Assembly: GCA_016719785.1 (NCBI GenBank)
Contig: JADJYJ010000030.1
Location: 279,091-343,090, forward strand
Reading direction: 5' to 3'
From: Candidatus Amarolinea dominans
Lineage (GTDB): Bacteria > Chloroflexota > Anaerolineae > SSC4 > Amarolineaceae
Length of the DNA: 64,000 nt
Shown: positions 18,163-26,661 of the stretch, piece by piece
Position numbering within the stretch: position 1 is the first letter of the stretch
How the letters are laid out: the number at the start of each line of letters is the position of its first letter
Made by a program: the position numbers and the translations under genes
Notes under the pieces: model-generated
The model's input: only the letters and a program-made list of their open reading frames with translations
Database searches by the model: none
Told to the model about the DNA's origin: nothing

Positions 18163-18984
18163 GTGAAAATATGGCATAGAATTACCTTCGGCAAGCATGA
18201 AGGGGTGGAACATGTGATTGATAGCTTGGGTGTCAAGATCACGAAGACGCCGGGCTTCGATGGATACTATATAATCACGTTCGAGATCGATGAGACTGAC
18301 CCACGCTGGCCCCAGATCGCTGAACTAGTCAGAGACAAGCAGGCGCCTGATTTCTACAATACCACCTTCACGCCACAGGAAATCTACGCTGCCGAGTGGA
18401 TCCGTCTGATGCCGACCTTCGAGCAGGGTTACCCGCAGCCAAAGGAGGGCTGGGAGCTCGCGACCTACGCGCACGAGTGCCCGCAGTGTGGCGCCGGCTA
18501 CCGCCAGCAGGCGCCGTTTCACCTGGCCAAGGAGCCGCGCTTGGGCAGACACGACTTCATGTCGTTCTACTGGGCCTATACGGTGTTCGTCACGCCCAAA
18601 GTCCTCGATGTCTTGGCTGCGCAGGGTATCCGCGGCTACGAACGGTGGGATGCGCTCATCCACCGTACCGGTCAGCCGTCGCAAGTTGTTTCCCAGTTGT
18701 TCTTTCCCATCGTGGCTGGGCCAGGCCTGGCCGAGGAAGATAAACTGCAGCCGGAAACCTGTGCCCAGTGCGGCCTCACCAAGTACGGCTACCACAAGCG
18801 CGGGTACATGCACATCAAGCGCGCCGCGCTGCGTTCGGACGTAGACGTGCAATTGACACACGAATGGATCGGCAGCGGCGGGCACAGCGGTTTCCGGGAG
18901 ATCCTGATCTCGAACCGTTTGGCACGGCTGGTCCTGGAAAACAACTGGCGCGGTGTCAGTCTCAAGCCCGTTGAGCTGATCTGA
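18163..18984 (+). CDS. Double-CXXCG motif protein, probable immunity partner of the RHS tip
   Basis: GTG 18163 lies 11 bases after the RHS stop with GGAGG in front, so it is co-expressed with the toxin tip. The 273-residue protein has two zinc-ribbon-like motifs, CPQCG and CAQCG, about 100 residues apart. This matches the double-CXXCG family that I remember as paired with toxins in myxobacteria. Position and family make an immunity role likely, protecting the producer by binding the nuclease tip. No signal peptide is seen, so it should act in the cytoplasm. It is intact, unlike the toxin gene. Confidence 0.65.
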   Translation: MKIWHRITFGKHEGVEHVIDSLGVKITKTPGFDGYYIITFEIDETDPRWPQIAELVRDKQAPDFYNTTFTPQEIYAAEWIRLMPTFEQGYPQPKEGWELATYAHECPQCGAGYRQQAPFHLAKEPRLGRHDFMSFYWAYTVFVTPKVLDVLAAQGIRGYERWDALIHRTGQPSQVVSQLFFPIVAGPGLAEEDKLQPETCAQCGLTKYGYHKRGYMHIKRAALRSDVDVQLTHEWIGSGGHSGFREILISNRLARLVLENNWRGVSLKPVELI

Positions 18985-19047
18985 CCATCCCCCTGTGGGA
19001 TGGTTTGCGAGCGTCCTCCCAGGAGTGCGTGTAATCCTGGGAGGACG
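18985..19047. repeat. Two hairpins at the junction of RHS cassettes
   Basis: CCATCCC pairs with GGGATGG (18985-19004), and the perfect 12-bp arms CGTCCTCCCAGG / CCTGGGAGGACG (19012-19023 and 19036-19047) form a second hairpin. They lie between the immunity gene and the next tip cassette. There is no T-run, so a simple rho-independent terminator is not obvious; they could mark a recombination junction. Confidence 0.5.
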
Positions 19048-20568
19048 GTCATCCGCGCGGCAATTCCCTTCGAGTCCGCCCGACCTGCCAAGCGGCAAGC
19101 GACCTTTACCAGCGGTACAAATGCGGGGATCTACCTGTTGGCGACAGCGGCCACGGGTGCGGAACGCGGGAACAGCTACCGGGTGTGGCAGGATGCAACC
19201 CATGTCCGTATCTACGAGAACGCCAGCACCAGCTACCTCCTCGTCGCCAGTTTTCCTGTGAGCAATACGGCCGGGCAGACGCACAGCTACCAGGTGATCT
19301 ACGATCCGTTGACGGGCAAGGTGCAAGTGTGGCGGGACAACGTCTACCTGGGAAGCTGGACTGACACGACACCGCTCCTCAGCGGGAGCTACCTTTCGCT
19401 GCGCACCGATGCGTCCAACGTGCTGTTCGACAATTTGGTGGTGTCGGAGGTAGTGAAGTATTACCAGGCGGGGGGTCAGCGGGTGGCGCTGCGCAAGAAC
19501 GGTGCGGTGAGCTACCTGTTCGGAGATCATCTGGGCAGCACCAGCGTGACGGCGGACGCGACCGGGGTGCGCACAGCGGAGTTGTGGTACAAGCCGTGGG
19601 GAGAGAATCGAGGGACGCCCTATCAGACAACGCCGACGCAGCGGCGCTTCACCGGGCAGGTGCTGGACGAGGTGGCGGGCGGGTTGTATTTTTACAATGC
19701 GAGATACTACGACCCGGCGCTGGGGCGATTCATCAGCGCGGATACGATCGTGCCTAGTCCCCAAAATCCGCAAAATCTCAACAGATACAGCTACGTCGGG
19801 AACCAACCGACCGCCTATGTTGACCCAACAGGACACGCACACTGCGTGGACACAGATTGTGCAGTCACCTGGCATCCCACCAAACATCGCTATATGATCA
19901 GCCCTGGCGCGCCTGGTGTTCGCAGTGTTGCCCAGAGCATTGTCGCTGACTTGGGCGGGGTCAACGATCTCGAAGCAATGGCTGTGATTTCTGACGTGGC
20001 GGCTGGCCTCTATCGAACTTGGGACCGTTTCATGCCTGAAATGGGCAAGATATTCACGGGATCGCCCGCTTACGGAACCTTCGGCCTGATAGCGCCAGCT
20101 CTCTCAACCATGCTCGGATTGGGGGGCGGCGGCTGTGCCGGCGTCGGTCGAGAACCGCACGATTGCCCAAGCAACACAGTCTACTTTCACGATACTGGCT
20201 TCCATTCGAACTTTCAAGATTATCACAACCAACCGTATCATATGTGGGGGTACATCGCCCAAACGGCGACACCCGGAGATATCATCAGTTTCGAACTGAA
20301 CTTCATCCTATCTCAGTGGGGCAATCTCATACACGAGCAAGTACAAAGCAAGCTCAACTTGGATAGCGGATGGGGCACCAGTTGGCAGGACTGGGTTCTT
20401 TCAGAGGCTGGGGTATTGATCGGTTACAAGATTACTTATAATCTGATTACATCCCCTGCGGAGTTGGGTGACACACTCAGACGAGATCTCGGCCCACTTG
20501 GTCCTGGCAGCCGTGGTAGGCTTCAGCAACTGGAATCGAACTACGGGAAACTACGAGGTTCACCATGA
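19000..20568 (+). CDS. Orphan RHS tip cassette B (core end plus unknown toxin tip)
   Basis: The open frame lacks an RHS N-terminus and a good ribosome site; ATG 19000 is only the first in-frame start. It begins with a LamG/concanavalin-like fold remnant (NSYRVWQDATHVRIYENAS), then the core end DHLGSTSVTADATG, GLYFYNARYYDPALGRF and RYSYVGNQPTAYVDPTGH. The roughly 250-residue tip (CAVTWHPTKHRYMI ... YFHDTGFHSNFQDYHNQ) is not one I can assign. It looks like a stored alternative tip that could recombine onto a full RHS gene. The stop overlaps the next ATG as ATGA. Confidence 0.6.
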   Translation: MVCERPPRSACNPGRTVIRAAIPFESARPAKRQATFTSGTNAGIYLLATAATGAERGNSYRVWQDATHVRIYENASTSYLLVASFPVSNTAGQTHSYQVIYDPLTGKVQVWRDNVYLGSWTDTTPLLSGSYLSLRTDASNVLFDNLVVSEVVKYYQAGGQRVALRKNGAVSYLFGDHLGSTSVTADATGVRTAELWYKPWGENRGTPYQTTPTQRRFTGQVLDEVAGGLYFYNARYYDPALGRFISADTIVPSPQNPQNLNRYSYVGNQPTAYVDPTGHAHCVDTDCAVTWHPTKHRYMISPGAPGVRSVAQSIVADLGGVNDLEAMAVISDVAAGLYRTWDRFMPEMGKIFTGSPAYGTFGLIAPALSTMLGLGGGGCAGVGREPHDCPSNTVYFHDTGFHSNFQDYHNQPYHMWGYIAQTATPGDIISFELNFILSQWGNLIHEQVQSKLNLDSGWGTSWQDWVLSEAGVLIGYKITYNLITSPAELGDTLRRDLGPLGPGSRGRLQQLESNYGKLRGSP

Positions 20569-21056
20569 ACAAACAGATTGCTACGGGCCAAACCAGGATG
20601 AACGGTATGAGCAGGCGTTTCTTCATTGCCAATCTGGCCTTGTTGCTGGCGATCTCATGCGGATGCACCCTACCGATTTCGATTGCCAGGTTGCGGATGC
20701 CAGACTTGTCGAAATACACCACGCCCCTGGACTCGGAAACGATCCAGGATATCTGCATGAACTTCGAGATCAAGGACAACCGTTTGTGCATACAAGATCG
20801 GCCCGTGTATGCTCCTGATTTCTTCCCGATTATCCTTTCGACATTCGAACGCGGGGTATCCACGCGTGATGATGTCAAAGCCAAACTAGGGCGTTATGAG
20901 TATGGATGTGAACCACCCACTTATGAGCCAAGTTCGGAACTGACCTATTATCGTTGCGCCTACGATCTTAACGGTGATCGAGTATTTTTTGTGGGGATTT
21001 GGTACCTGGATAACGATGTTGTCTGGCGCATGACCGGCACAATAGGTGATGATTAG
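20565..21056 (+). CDS. Small lipoprotein, putative immunity protein for RHS cassette B
   Basis: ATG 20565 overlaps the RHS-B stop (ATGA), so the two are translationally coupled. The 163-residue product has a signal peptide with lipobox LAISC and so should be lipid-anchored outside the membrane. The rest is soluble, with a few cysteines (QDIC, NRLCIQD, YGCEP, YYRCAY) and no family I recognise. Gene order fits an immunity protein against the RHS-B tip; if so, that tip probably acts in the envelope. Confidence 0.5.
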   Translation: MNKQIATGQTRMNGMSRRFFIANLALLLAISCGCTLPISIARLRMPDLSKYTTPLDSETIQDICMNFEIKDNRLCIQDRPVYAPDFFPIILSTFERGVSTRDDVKAKLGRYEYGCEPPTYEPSSELTYYRCAYDLNGDRVFFVGIWYLDNDVVWRMTGTIGDD

Positions 21057-21109
21057 TGATCGCTACGCTTACAGCGAGGTGCGCCCTCATCATACATCAC
21101 GCTGGTCTG

Positions 21110-21765
21110 TAGTGCAGAAAACCGGCTGACTGCGATGACCGGGGGCGTCACGGCCAGCTATGTGTACGACGGGGACGGCAACCGGGTCAAGGAGACCATC
21201 GGCCCGGTTTTCGGCCACGAATTGCACGAATTGACACGAAAAGACCCTGGAATTCCCGCAAATTAGTGAAATTCGTGGCAGAGAAAGCTGGGCGGATCTT
21301 TGCCACGAATTGCACAAATTGACACGAAAAGACCCTGGAATTCGTGCAAATTAGTGAAATTCGTGGCAGAGAAAGCAAGGCGGATTCTTGCCACGAATTG
21401 CACGAATTGACACGAAAGGCCCCTGGAATTCGTGCAAATTAGTGAAATTCGTGGCAAAGAAAGCCGGGCGCACGGTGGGCGGCGTGACCTACACGCTGGT
21501 CTATGATGCGGAGAACCGGCGTGCAGCAGGTGAAGCAGGGAAGCACGGTGCTGGCCAGTTACACTTACGATGCGGATGGCAATCGGGTGAAGGCGGTGAT
21601 GGGGAGCAGCACAACAGTCTATATCGGCGCCTACTACGAGAAGACGACGAGCGGCAGCAGCACGACGATCACGAAGTATTACCAGGCGGGCGGTCAGCGG
21701 GTGGCGCTGCGGGTCAACGGGGTGGTGCGCTGGCTGGCGACCGATGCGTCTTTTGCGTTAGCGGG
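21110..21765 (+). pseudogene. RHS core remnant C, split by a tandem repeat
   Basis: Bases 21118-21200 read ENRLTAMTGGVTASYVYDG followed by NRVKETI, and 21470-21765 read TLVYDAENR, ASYTYDADGNRVKAV and TKYYQAGGQRVALRVNG. All are RHS/YD sequence in shifting frames. The two halves are separated by three 88-bp repeats (21214-21467). The block KYYQAGGQRVALR is shared with cassette B. No tip or partner gene follows; hairpin repeats and the DUF4349 gene come next. Confidence 0.7.
21214..21467. repeat. Three tandem 88-bp palindromic repeats inside an RHS remnant
   Basis: Units begin at 21214, 21302 and 21390, exactly 88 bp apart, and are more than 90 percent alike by eye. Each is bounded by GCCACGAATTGCAC and, inverted, GTGAAATTCGTGGC, so each can fold on itself. 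They interrupt RHS sequence. Confidence 0.85.
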
Positions 21766-21829
21766 ATTTGCTCACACAAAGACACGAAGACACAAAGGTG
21801 TTCATCTGTGTCTTTGTGTCTTCGTGTGA
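21503..21829 (+). CDS. RHS remnant C, open segment
   Basis: This is the longest open piece of remnant C. It holds LASYTYDADGNRVKAVMGSS, then TVYIGAYYEKTTSGSSTTIT and YYQAGGQRVALRVNGVVRWL, then runs into the hairpin repeats at about 21768 and stops. Nothing suggests it is translated on its own; it is probably leftover core DNA. Confidence 0.4.
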   Translation: MMRRTGVQQVKQGSTVLASYTYDADGNRVKAVMGSSTTVYIGAYYEKTTSGSSTTITKYYQAGGQRVALRVNGVVRWLATDASFALAGFAHTKTRRHKGVHLCLCVFV

Positions 21830-21899
21830 GTCAAGAAATTTTCACACGAAGCCACGAAGGCGTTTGTCTGTGTCTTCGTGGCTTGCGTCTTCGTGTGAG
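21768..21899. repeat. Two adjacent hairpin repeats of the CACGAAG/CTTCGTG family
   Basis: Two palindromes lie back to back. The first pairs CTCACACAAAGACACGAAG with CTTTGTGTCTTCGTGTGAG-type sequence. The second runs from TTTTCACACGAAGCCACG to CTTCGTGTGAGTT. The block directly abuts the DUF4349 stop codon and is related to 11611-11741. Confidence 0.65.
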
Positions 21900-22838
21900 T
21901 TACGAATCGGTTTTCTCGGACGACTCTGCCGCGGGCGGCAACGGCCGCGGGGTGCGGCTGGTGCGGCGGCGCAGCGCTCGGATCGCCAGCGCCAGCAGGA
22001 CGAACGGCAGGGCCATCAGGATCAGCACGGGCAGCACGTAGATGATCAGCCAGATCACAGCTTCCACCAGGGCTTGCAGGGTCCTGATCAGGCGTGCCGA
22101 GGCTTGGCGGAGGGTGACAAGCGGCCGCCAGCCTTCCTCGATCACCGGTGCGTCCAGGGCATCGGGAATCAGCTCGACCTGGATCGTCGCCAGGGAGGTG
22201 AGGTTGGACAGAAACTGCATGCGCCCCTTGATCTGCTCGATCTCGCCCCGAATCTGCGTGAGCTTCTCGTAAACTTCCAGAATATCGCTTGTCTTGGCGC
22301 CGGGCCGCTGGCGCACTTCGGTCAACAGGGCCAACAGCTCGACCTCGGTCGCCTCCAGGTTGCGCAGACGGCTGCCCAGGTCGGTGAACTCCTGGGTCAC
22401 ATCTTCACCAGACAGGCTGTCGCGCAACACGCGCACGGCCATGCCTTTGACCTGATCGAGGAAAGTGGGCAGGTTTTGACCAGGAACCCGCACAGTCAGC
22501 GTACCGCGTAGTTGCTCGCCATCACGGAACAGGTTGGAGTCGGCGATATAGCCCCCCGCGTTCAGCGCCAATGTGCGGATCGCGGTGGCCGTGGCCTCGG
22601 TGTCCTTGATCACCATGCTAATCTCAGCACGCTGGATGATCATACGATTTTCCAGGGCTGGCGACATTCCAGCAGCATCACCAGCGGCCACTGCTTCCGT
22701 GGCTGCCACCTGCCTCGGCGCTCCGCCTACGACCTGCTCATTGGGCGCAGACTCCGGAGCAGGCGCTGCGCCTCCGCACGCCACCCAACCCAGGGCCACC
22801 ACGAGTAACAAAATGCTTGTCAATACTTTGCGTGACAT
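21900..22838 (-). CDS. DUF4349 domain lipoprotein
   Basis: A 312-residue lipoprotein: signal peptide with lipobox GWVAC, then a low-complexity spacer and the DUF4349 domain. This has RMIIQRAEISMVIKDTEATA, the beta segment LTVRVPGQNLPTFLDQV, and a coiled-coil part ending LTQIRGEIEQIKGRM. A C-terminal membrane helix (about 265-290) and a basic tail follow. The family is envelope-associated and otherwise uncharacterised. ATG 22838 is preceded by GAGAGG. It appears monocistronic. Confidence 0.85.
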   Translation of the reverse strand: MSRKVLTSILLLVVALGWVACGGAAPAPESAPNEQVVGGAPRQVAATEAVAAGDAAGMSPALENRMIIQRAEISMVIKDTEATATAIRTLALNAGGYIADSNLFRDGEQLRGTLTVRVPGQNLPTFLDQVKGMAVRVLRDSLSGEDVTQEFTDLGSRLRNLEATEVELLALLTEVRQRPGAKTSDILEVYEKLTQIRGEIEQIKGRMQFLSNLTSLATIQVELIPDALDAPVIEEGWRPLVTLRQASARLIRTLQALVEAVIWLIIYVLPVLILMALPFVLLALAIRALRRRTSRTPRPLPPAAESSEKTDS

Positions 22839-23030
22839 CGTCGAACCTCTCTTTCTTCGCTATCGCACTTCGCTTGCAGATCCATCGCGCCGGCCGCAGC
22901 AGCCAGGCTCACTGCTTGTACCCAGGGCAGCGGCGGCGCATCATCATCGTATCATTGAATAGGCAATCGCTTATGTGGACGGCCCGCAAAAAAGAATTGT
23001 TCCAGGCGCCGGCGATTGAAATCGCTGCAA

Positions 23031-23810
23031 CTACCAGCCAAACGAGAGGCGATTGATGAGGCGTTCCGGCAGTCCGGCGGCCAACATGCGATGCTGCGTT
23101 TCTTCGATCGGATATTCAACCCGCACGTAGGTCCACAGCCGGGTCTCGGTGTCCAACAGGGCGTAACTGGCGCGCGGATCATGGTCACGCGGCTGGCCCA
23201 CACTGCCCGGATTGACAATCAGACGCACCTGGTCGAACGCCAGGGTGACGTCGGGCGGGCCAGGGGTCAGGCGATGCTGCAGGCAACGCCCGAAGGTCTG
23301 CCCATCGCGCCGATCGACGCGATAGCTGAACATAGTCGGCACGTGGGTGTGGCCTACCAGGCAGCAGCGAAAATCGGGCATTTCTTCGAAGTTCTCACGC
23401 GCAATGCGCGGCGACAGGACGTATTCCCACACCGGATCACGGGGGCTGCCATGCACCAGCATGAACGGCCCGCGCTGCACCGCCTGCCCAGGGAGGGTGT
23501 CCAGGTAGGCGCGTGTTTCGTCGGTCAACTGCGCGCGTGTCCACAGCACGGCCTTCTGCGCCTCGGGATTGAAATCTTCGACGTTGATCTCTTTGCCCAG
23601 CACGGCGTAGTCATGATTGCCGGCCAGGCGCACCGTCAACTGTGGTTCCAACGCAGCCAGGCGTTCGATGCAGGCGTTGGGGTCCGGCCCGTAGCCCACC
23701 ACGTCACCCAGGCACCAAATTTCGTCGTAGCCGCGGCCCTGTGCATCCTTGAGAACCGTCTCCAACGCGGCCAGGTTACCGTGAATATCAGAAATGACTA
23801 AAACCTTCAT
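23031..23810 (-). CDS. Calcineurin-like metallophosphoesterase
   Basis: The 259-residue protein shows all metallophosphoesterase motifs: DIHGN (residues 8-12), GDVVGYG (about 36), GNHD (about 65), a lone histidine (MLVHGSP) and GHTH (about 151), which bind two metals. Size and the GDVVGYGPDPNAC segment match the YfcE/diadenosine-tetraphosphatase-like group that cleaves small phosphodiesters. The substrate is open. It is transcribed away from the tsaE operon. Confidence 0.85.
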   Translation of the reverse strand: MKVLVISDIHGNLAALETVLKDAQGRGYDEIWCLGDVVGYGPDPNACIERLAALEPQLTVRLAGNHDYAVLGKEINVEDFNPEAQKAVLWTRAQLTDETRAYLDTLPGQAVQRGPFMLVHGSPRDPVWEYVLSPRIARENFEEMPDFRCCLVGHTHVPTMFSYRVDRRDGQTFGRCLQHRLTPGPPDVTLAFDQVRLIVNPGSVGQPRDHDPRASYALLDTETRLWTYVRVEYPIEETQHRMLAAGLPERLINRLSFGW

Positions 23811-23973
23811 ACTGTTTGCGCTTTTCTCACCGCTTGCCTCACTGTGGCGGGCGGCGCCCCATTCTGTGTCTGAATTTGTCCCGCGCTTGCATTAGACCTT
23901 TTCGGGAATAAGCCAGGTTGTAGTCCGACGCCGTTCTTCCCGATCAGGTCTATTATACCCAGGTCACGCCAGA

Positions 23974-24003
23974 TTACCAATGCACTGCGGGCTGTGCTAC
24001 AAT
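23974..24003 (+). promoter_or_regulatory. Promoter of the tsaE-tsaB-rimI operon
   Basis: TTACCA and TACAAT are separated by 18 bp, 38 bases before the chosen tsaE start. The -10 box is good; the -35 is moderate. Confidence 0.5.
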
Positions 24004-24040
24004 CGCCCTCATCAAGCACTTGTTTCGACCGGAGTTTGCC

Positions 24041-24538
24041 TTGTCTGACGAATCGCTCACCGTTGCAACCCACACGTGGATCAGCCACAGCCCGGCCGCG
24101 ACCTTTGCCCTGGGCCAACAGATAGGACGCCTGGCGCAGCCGGGCGATGTGCTGGCGCTCAGCGGCGACCTGGGGGCCGGCAAAACCGCCCTGGTGCAGG
24201 GCATCGGCGCCGGCCTGGGCATTGCCGACCAGATCACCAGCCCCACCTTCACCCTCGTGGGCGAATATGACGGCCGTCTGCATCTCTACCATGTGGATGT
24301 CTACCGCCTGGTCGCCGCGCCGGCCGAAGCACTGGCCTTTGGCCTGGATGACTTGCTGGGCGCTGACGGGCTGACCGTGATCGAATGGGCCAACCTGGTC
24401 GCCACCCTGCTGCCGGCCGATCGCCTGGAGGTGCAGCTCACCTGGCTGGATGACCTGACGCGGCGCCTGGTCTTCACCGCCCACGGCGCCCGGCACGCCG
24501 CGCGGCTGCATGACCTGGCCGCGGAGATGACCCCATGA
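24041..24538 (+). CDS. tsaE: tRNA threonylcarbamoyladenosine biosynthesis ATPase TsaE
   Basis: TsaE is the ATPase that drives the TsaB-TsaD complex in making t6A37 on ANN-decoding tRNAs. The 165-residue product has the P-loop SGDLGAGKTAL, the following ITSPTFTLVGEY switch and the segment LYHVDVYRL, all diagnostic. I choose TTG 24041, with GGAG at 24031-24034, over the in-frame TTG 24020, which lacks a site. The stop overlaps tsaB as ATGA. Confidence 0.93.
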   Translation: MSDESLTVATHTWISHSPAATFALGQQIGRLAQPGDVLALSGDLGAGKTALVQGIGAGLGIADQITSPTFTLVGEYDGRLHLYHVDVYRLVAAPAEALAFGLDDLLGADGLTVIEWANLVATLLPADRLEVQLTWLDDLTRRLVFTAHGARHAARLHDLAAEMTP

Positions 24539-25227
24539 CTACACCGCTGCTGCTGGCGCTCGATACCTGCACCGACCTGGCCAGTATTGCCCTCTATGAC
24601 GGGGAACAGGTGCTGAGCGAAATGACGTGGCACTCCAACCGGCGCCATACCGTGGAACTGCTACCCCAGGTTGTCGCCATGCTCACGCAGGCCGGCTTGA
24701 CCGCCGCCGACGTGCGCGGGGTTGCGGTGGCAATTGGCCCTGGCTCCTTCACCGGCACACGGGTGGCCCTGGCGCTGGCCAAAGGGATGGCAACCGCCAA
24801 CGACCTGCCGTTGTTTGGCATCGCCACGCTCGACGCCATTGCCTATGCACACCATGCCCAGGCATGGCCGGTGACCGCCCTGGTGCAGGCCGGCCGCGGT
24901 CGCGTCTGTTGGGGGCACTACATCCAGGCTGCCCGACCGGGCGCGTGGCAGCAGGTCAGCCCCTTTGCCATCAGCAGTATCGAAACCGTGGCCGCAGCCA
25001 TCCACGCGCCCACCCTTTTTGCCGGCGATCTGCTGGCCAGCACGCGCGCCGTCCTGACTGCACATCTGGGCGCGCACGCGCACTTCGCCTCACCCGCGCT
25101 GACCGTGCGGCGGGCCAGTCTCCTGGCCGAACTGGCCTGGCCGCGCTTCCTGGCCGGCGCCACCGATGACATCACCACCCTGGCGCCCATCTACTTGCAC
25201 GATCTGCCTGCAGGCCCCGGCGCATGA
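24535..25227 (+). CDS. tsaB: TsaB, non-catalytic partner of TsaD in t6A synthesis
   Basis: The 230-residue protein begins LLALDTCTDLASIALYDG and contains the TsaB signature VAVAIGPGSFTGTRVALALA. It has an ASKHA fold and scaffolds TsaD and TsaE rather than binding metal. Both ends overlap neighbours by ATGA, so three genes are translated in tandem. tsaD itself is not in the window. Confidence 0.93.
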   Translation: MTTPLLLALDTCTDLASIALYDGEQVLSEMTWHSNRRHTVELLPQVVAMLTQAGLTAADVRGVAVAIGPGSFTGTRVALALAKGMATANDLPLFGIATLDAIAYAHHAQAWPVTALVQAGRGRVCWGHYIQAARPGAWQQVSPFAISSIETVAAAIHAPTLFAGDLLASTRAVLTAHLGAHAHFASPALTVRRASLLAELAWPRFLAGATDDITTLAPIYLHDLPAGPGA

Positions 25228-25784
25228 CATCACCTGACGCCCTGTTCCCCGTCGTTGCCATGCAACTGAGCGATCTCGATGCGATCATGGAGATCGAGCC
25301 GATCCTGTTCACTGGCGATCCGTGGCCGCGCAGCATGTACGAGCATGAGATCGTGCGCAACGAGCTGTCATTCTACCGGGTGATTCATGGTCAGGCGCCG
25401 GCGCAGCCGCCTGTCCTGGCCTATGCCGGTGTGTGGATGCTCTACGATACCGCGCATGTAGCCACCATCGGCACGCATCCGGCCTGGCAGCGCCGCGGCC
25501 TGAGCACCTGGCTGCTGCTGCACCTCATCGAAGAGTCGCGGCGTCGCGGCGCTGTCGAAATGACATTAGAAGTGCGCAAGTCCAACCTGGCTGCCCAGGC
25601 CCTCTACCATCACTTCGGCTTCGAGAAGGTGGGGCGGCGCCGGCGCTACTACCACGATACCGGCGAGGACGCCCTGCTGATGACGCTGACCGCGCTGGGG
25701 TCGGACGTGGTTGCGCAGGCGCTGACGGACACCCGCCAGCGCAGCAACGCCCATCTGCGTCGTCAGATGGACGTTGACGACTGA
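25224..25784 (+). CDS. rimI: Ribosomal-protein-alanine N-acetyltransferase-like GNAT protein
   Basis: This 186-residue GNAT protein has the acetyl-CoA loop in HPAWQRRGLSTWLL and a C-terminal stretch EVRKSNLAAQALYHHFGFEK typical of RimI. RimI acetylates the N-terminus of ribosomal protein S18, and in many genomes its gene travels with tsaB and tsaE, as here. The N-terminal segment IMEIEPILFTGDPWPRSMYE also fits. Its 3' end overlaps the convergent PHP gene by 22 bp. Confidence 0.88.
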   Translation: MTSPDALFPVVAMQLSDLDAIMEIEPILFTGDPWPRSMYEHEIVRNELSFYRVIHGQAPAQPPVLAYAGVWMLYDTAHVATIGTHPAWQRRGLSTWLLLHLIEESRRRGAVEMTLEVRKSNLAAQALYHHFGFEKVGRRRRYYHDTGEDALLMTLTALGSDVVAQALTDTRQRSNAHLRRQMDVDD

Positions 25785-26623
25785 CGACGCGCCTTCAGGG
25801 CCGTCACCGCACGCTCCGGCACATAGACACTGCCCAACTCCGCGCGGTCGGCACGCGGACCGTGGAAATCGGTGCCGCCGGTGGCCACCAGGCCGTAGCG
25901 CTGCGCCGCGGCCAGAAGCTGCTGCACCTGGCCCTGGGTATAATTGGGATAGTAGCACTCCAGCCCCACCAGCCCAGCTGCGATCATGTCTGGCAGCGTC
26001 TGCTCCAGGTTCACCTCCACGATCGGATCGCCGGTGAAACGGGCAATGATCGGGTGTGCCAGCACCGGCAGCCCGCCCACGCGCTTGATCGTCTGCACGG
26101 CTTCCACCGGCGTGAAGCGCATGCGCTCCACATAGGCCGGGCCGTCGCGGCCGATGTAAAGGGTAAACGCCTCATTCATGGAGTTGACATGTCCGGCTTC
26201 CAACAGGGCGCGGGCAATGTGCGGCCGGCCGATGGGCGCATCGCCGGCAATCTCCTGCACGCGCTGCCAGGTGATGGGCACACCCAGCGCGGTCAGCCGC
26301 CGCGTGATTTCCTCGCCGCGGCGCTCGCGGCCCGCGCGCAACCGGCGCAGCTCGGCCTGAAACGGCGCGTCGGTGACATCAATGAAATAGCCCAACACAT
26401 GAATCTCACCGCCAGGCACATCGGTATTGATCTCGATGCCCGGCAGCACTTCGATGCCGGCCGCCGCGCCGGCCGTCAGGGCTTCGGCCACGCCATCGGT
26501 GGTGTCGTGATCGGTCACGGCAATCGTCTTCAAGCCAAATTCCAACGCACGCGCCACCAGTTGGCTGGGGGTCAGCGTGCCATCGGAGGCCGTGGTGTGA
26601 CAATGCAGGTCAACATAGTTCAT
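25763..26623 (-). CDS. PHP-domain phosphoesterase (YciV/RNase AM-like)
   Basis: The protein has the complete PHP metal set: DLHCHTTASDG at the N-terminus, VTDHDTTDG, the PGIEINTD block, LAHP and the C-terminal GTDFHG. At 286 residues it fits the family that removes 3'-phosphate from 3',5'-bisphosphonucleotides or trims RNA 5' ends. ATG 26623 (MNYVDLHCH) is preferred over the upstream starts because PHP proteins begin right before this motif and GGAG lies upstream. It follows the GH13 gene at 38 bases, so the two may share a transcript. Confidence 0.85.
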   Translation of the reverse strand: MNYVDLHCHTTASDGTLTPSQLVARALEFGLKTIAVTDHDTTDGVAEALTAGAAAGIEVLPGIEINTDVPGGEIHVLGYFIDVTDAPFQAELRRLRAGRERRGEEITRRLTALGVPITWQRVQEIAGDAPIGRPHIARALLEAGHVNSMNEAFTLYIGRDGPAYVERMRFTPVEAVQTIKRVGGLPVLAHPIIARFTGDPIVEVNLEQTLPDMIAAGLVGLECYYPNYTQGQVQQLLAAAQRYGLVATGGTDFHGPRADRAELGSVYVPERAVTALKARRQSSTSI

Positions 26624-26661
26624 TTTCGTAACATCTCCGTAACACTGAGTTGATTCGGCTC

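Noticed and set aside
21214..21467. 88-bp repeats as a CRISPR or iteron origin
   Set aside because: Only three units with no spacers; each is a self-complementary interspersed repeat, and no replication gene is adjacent.
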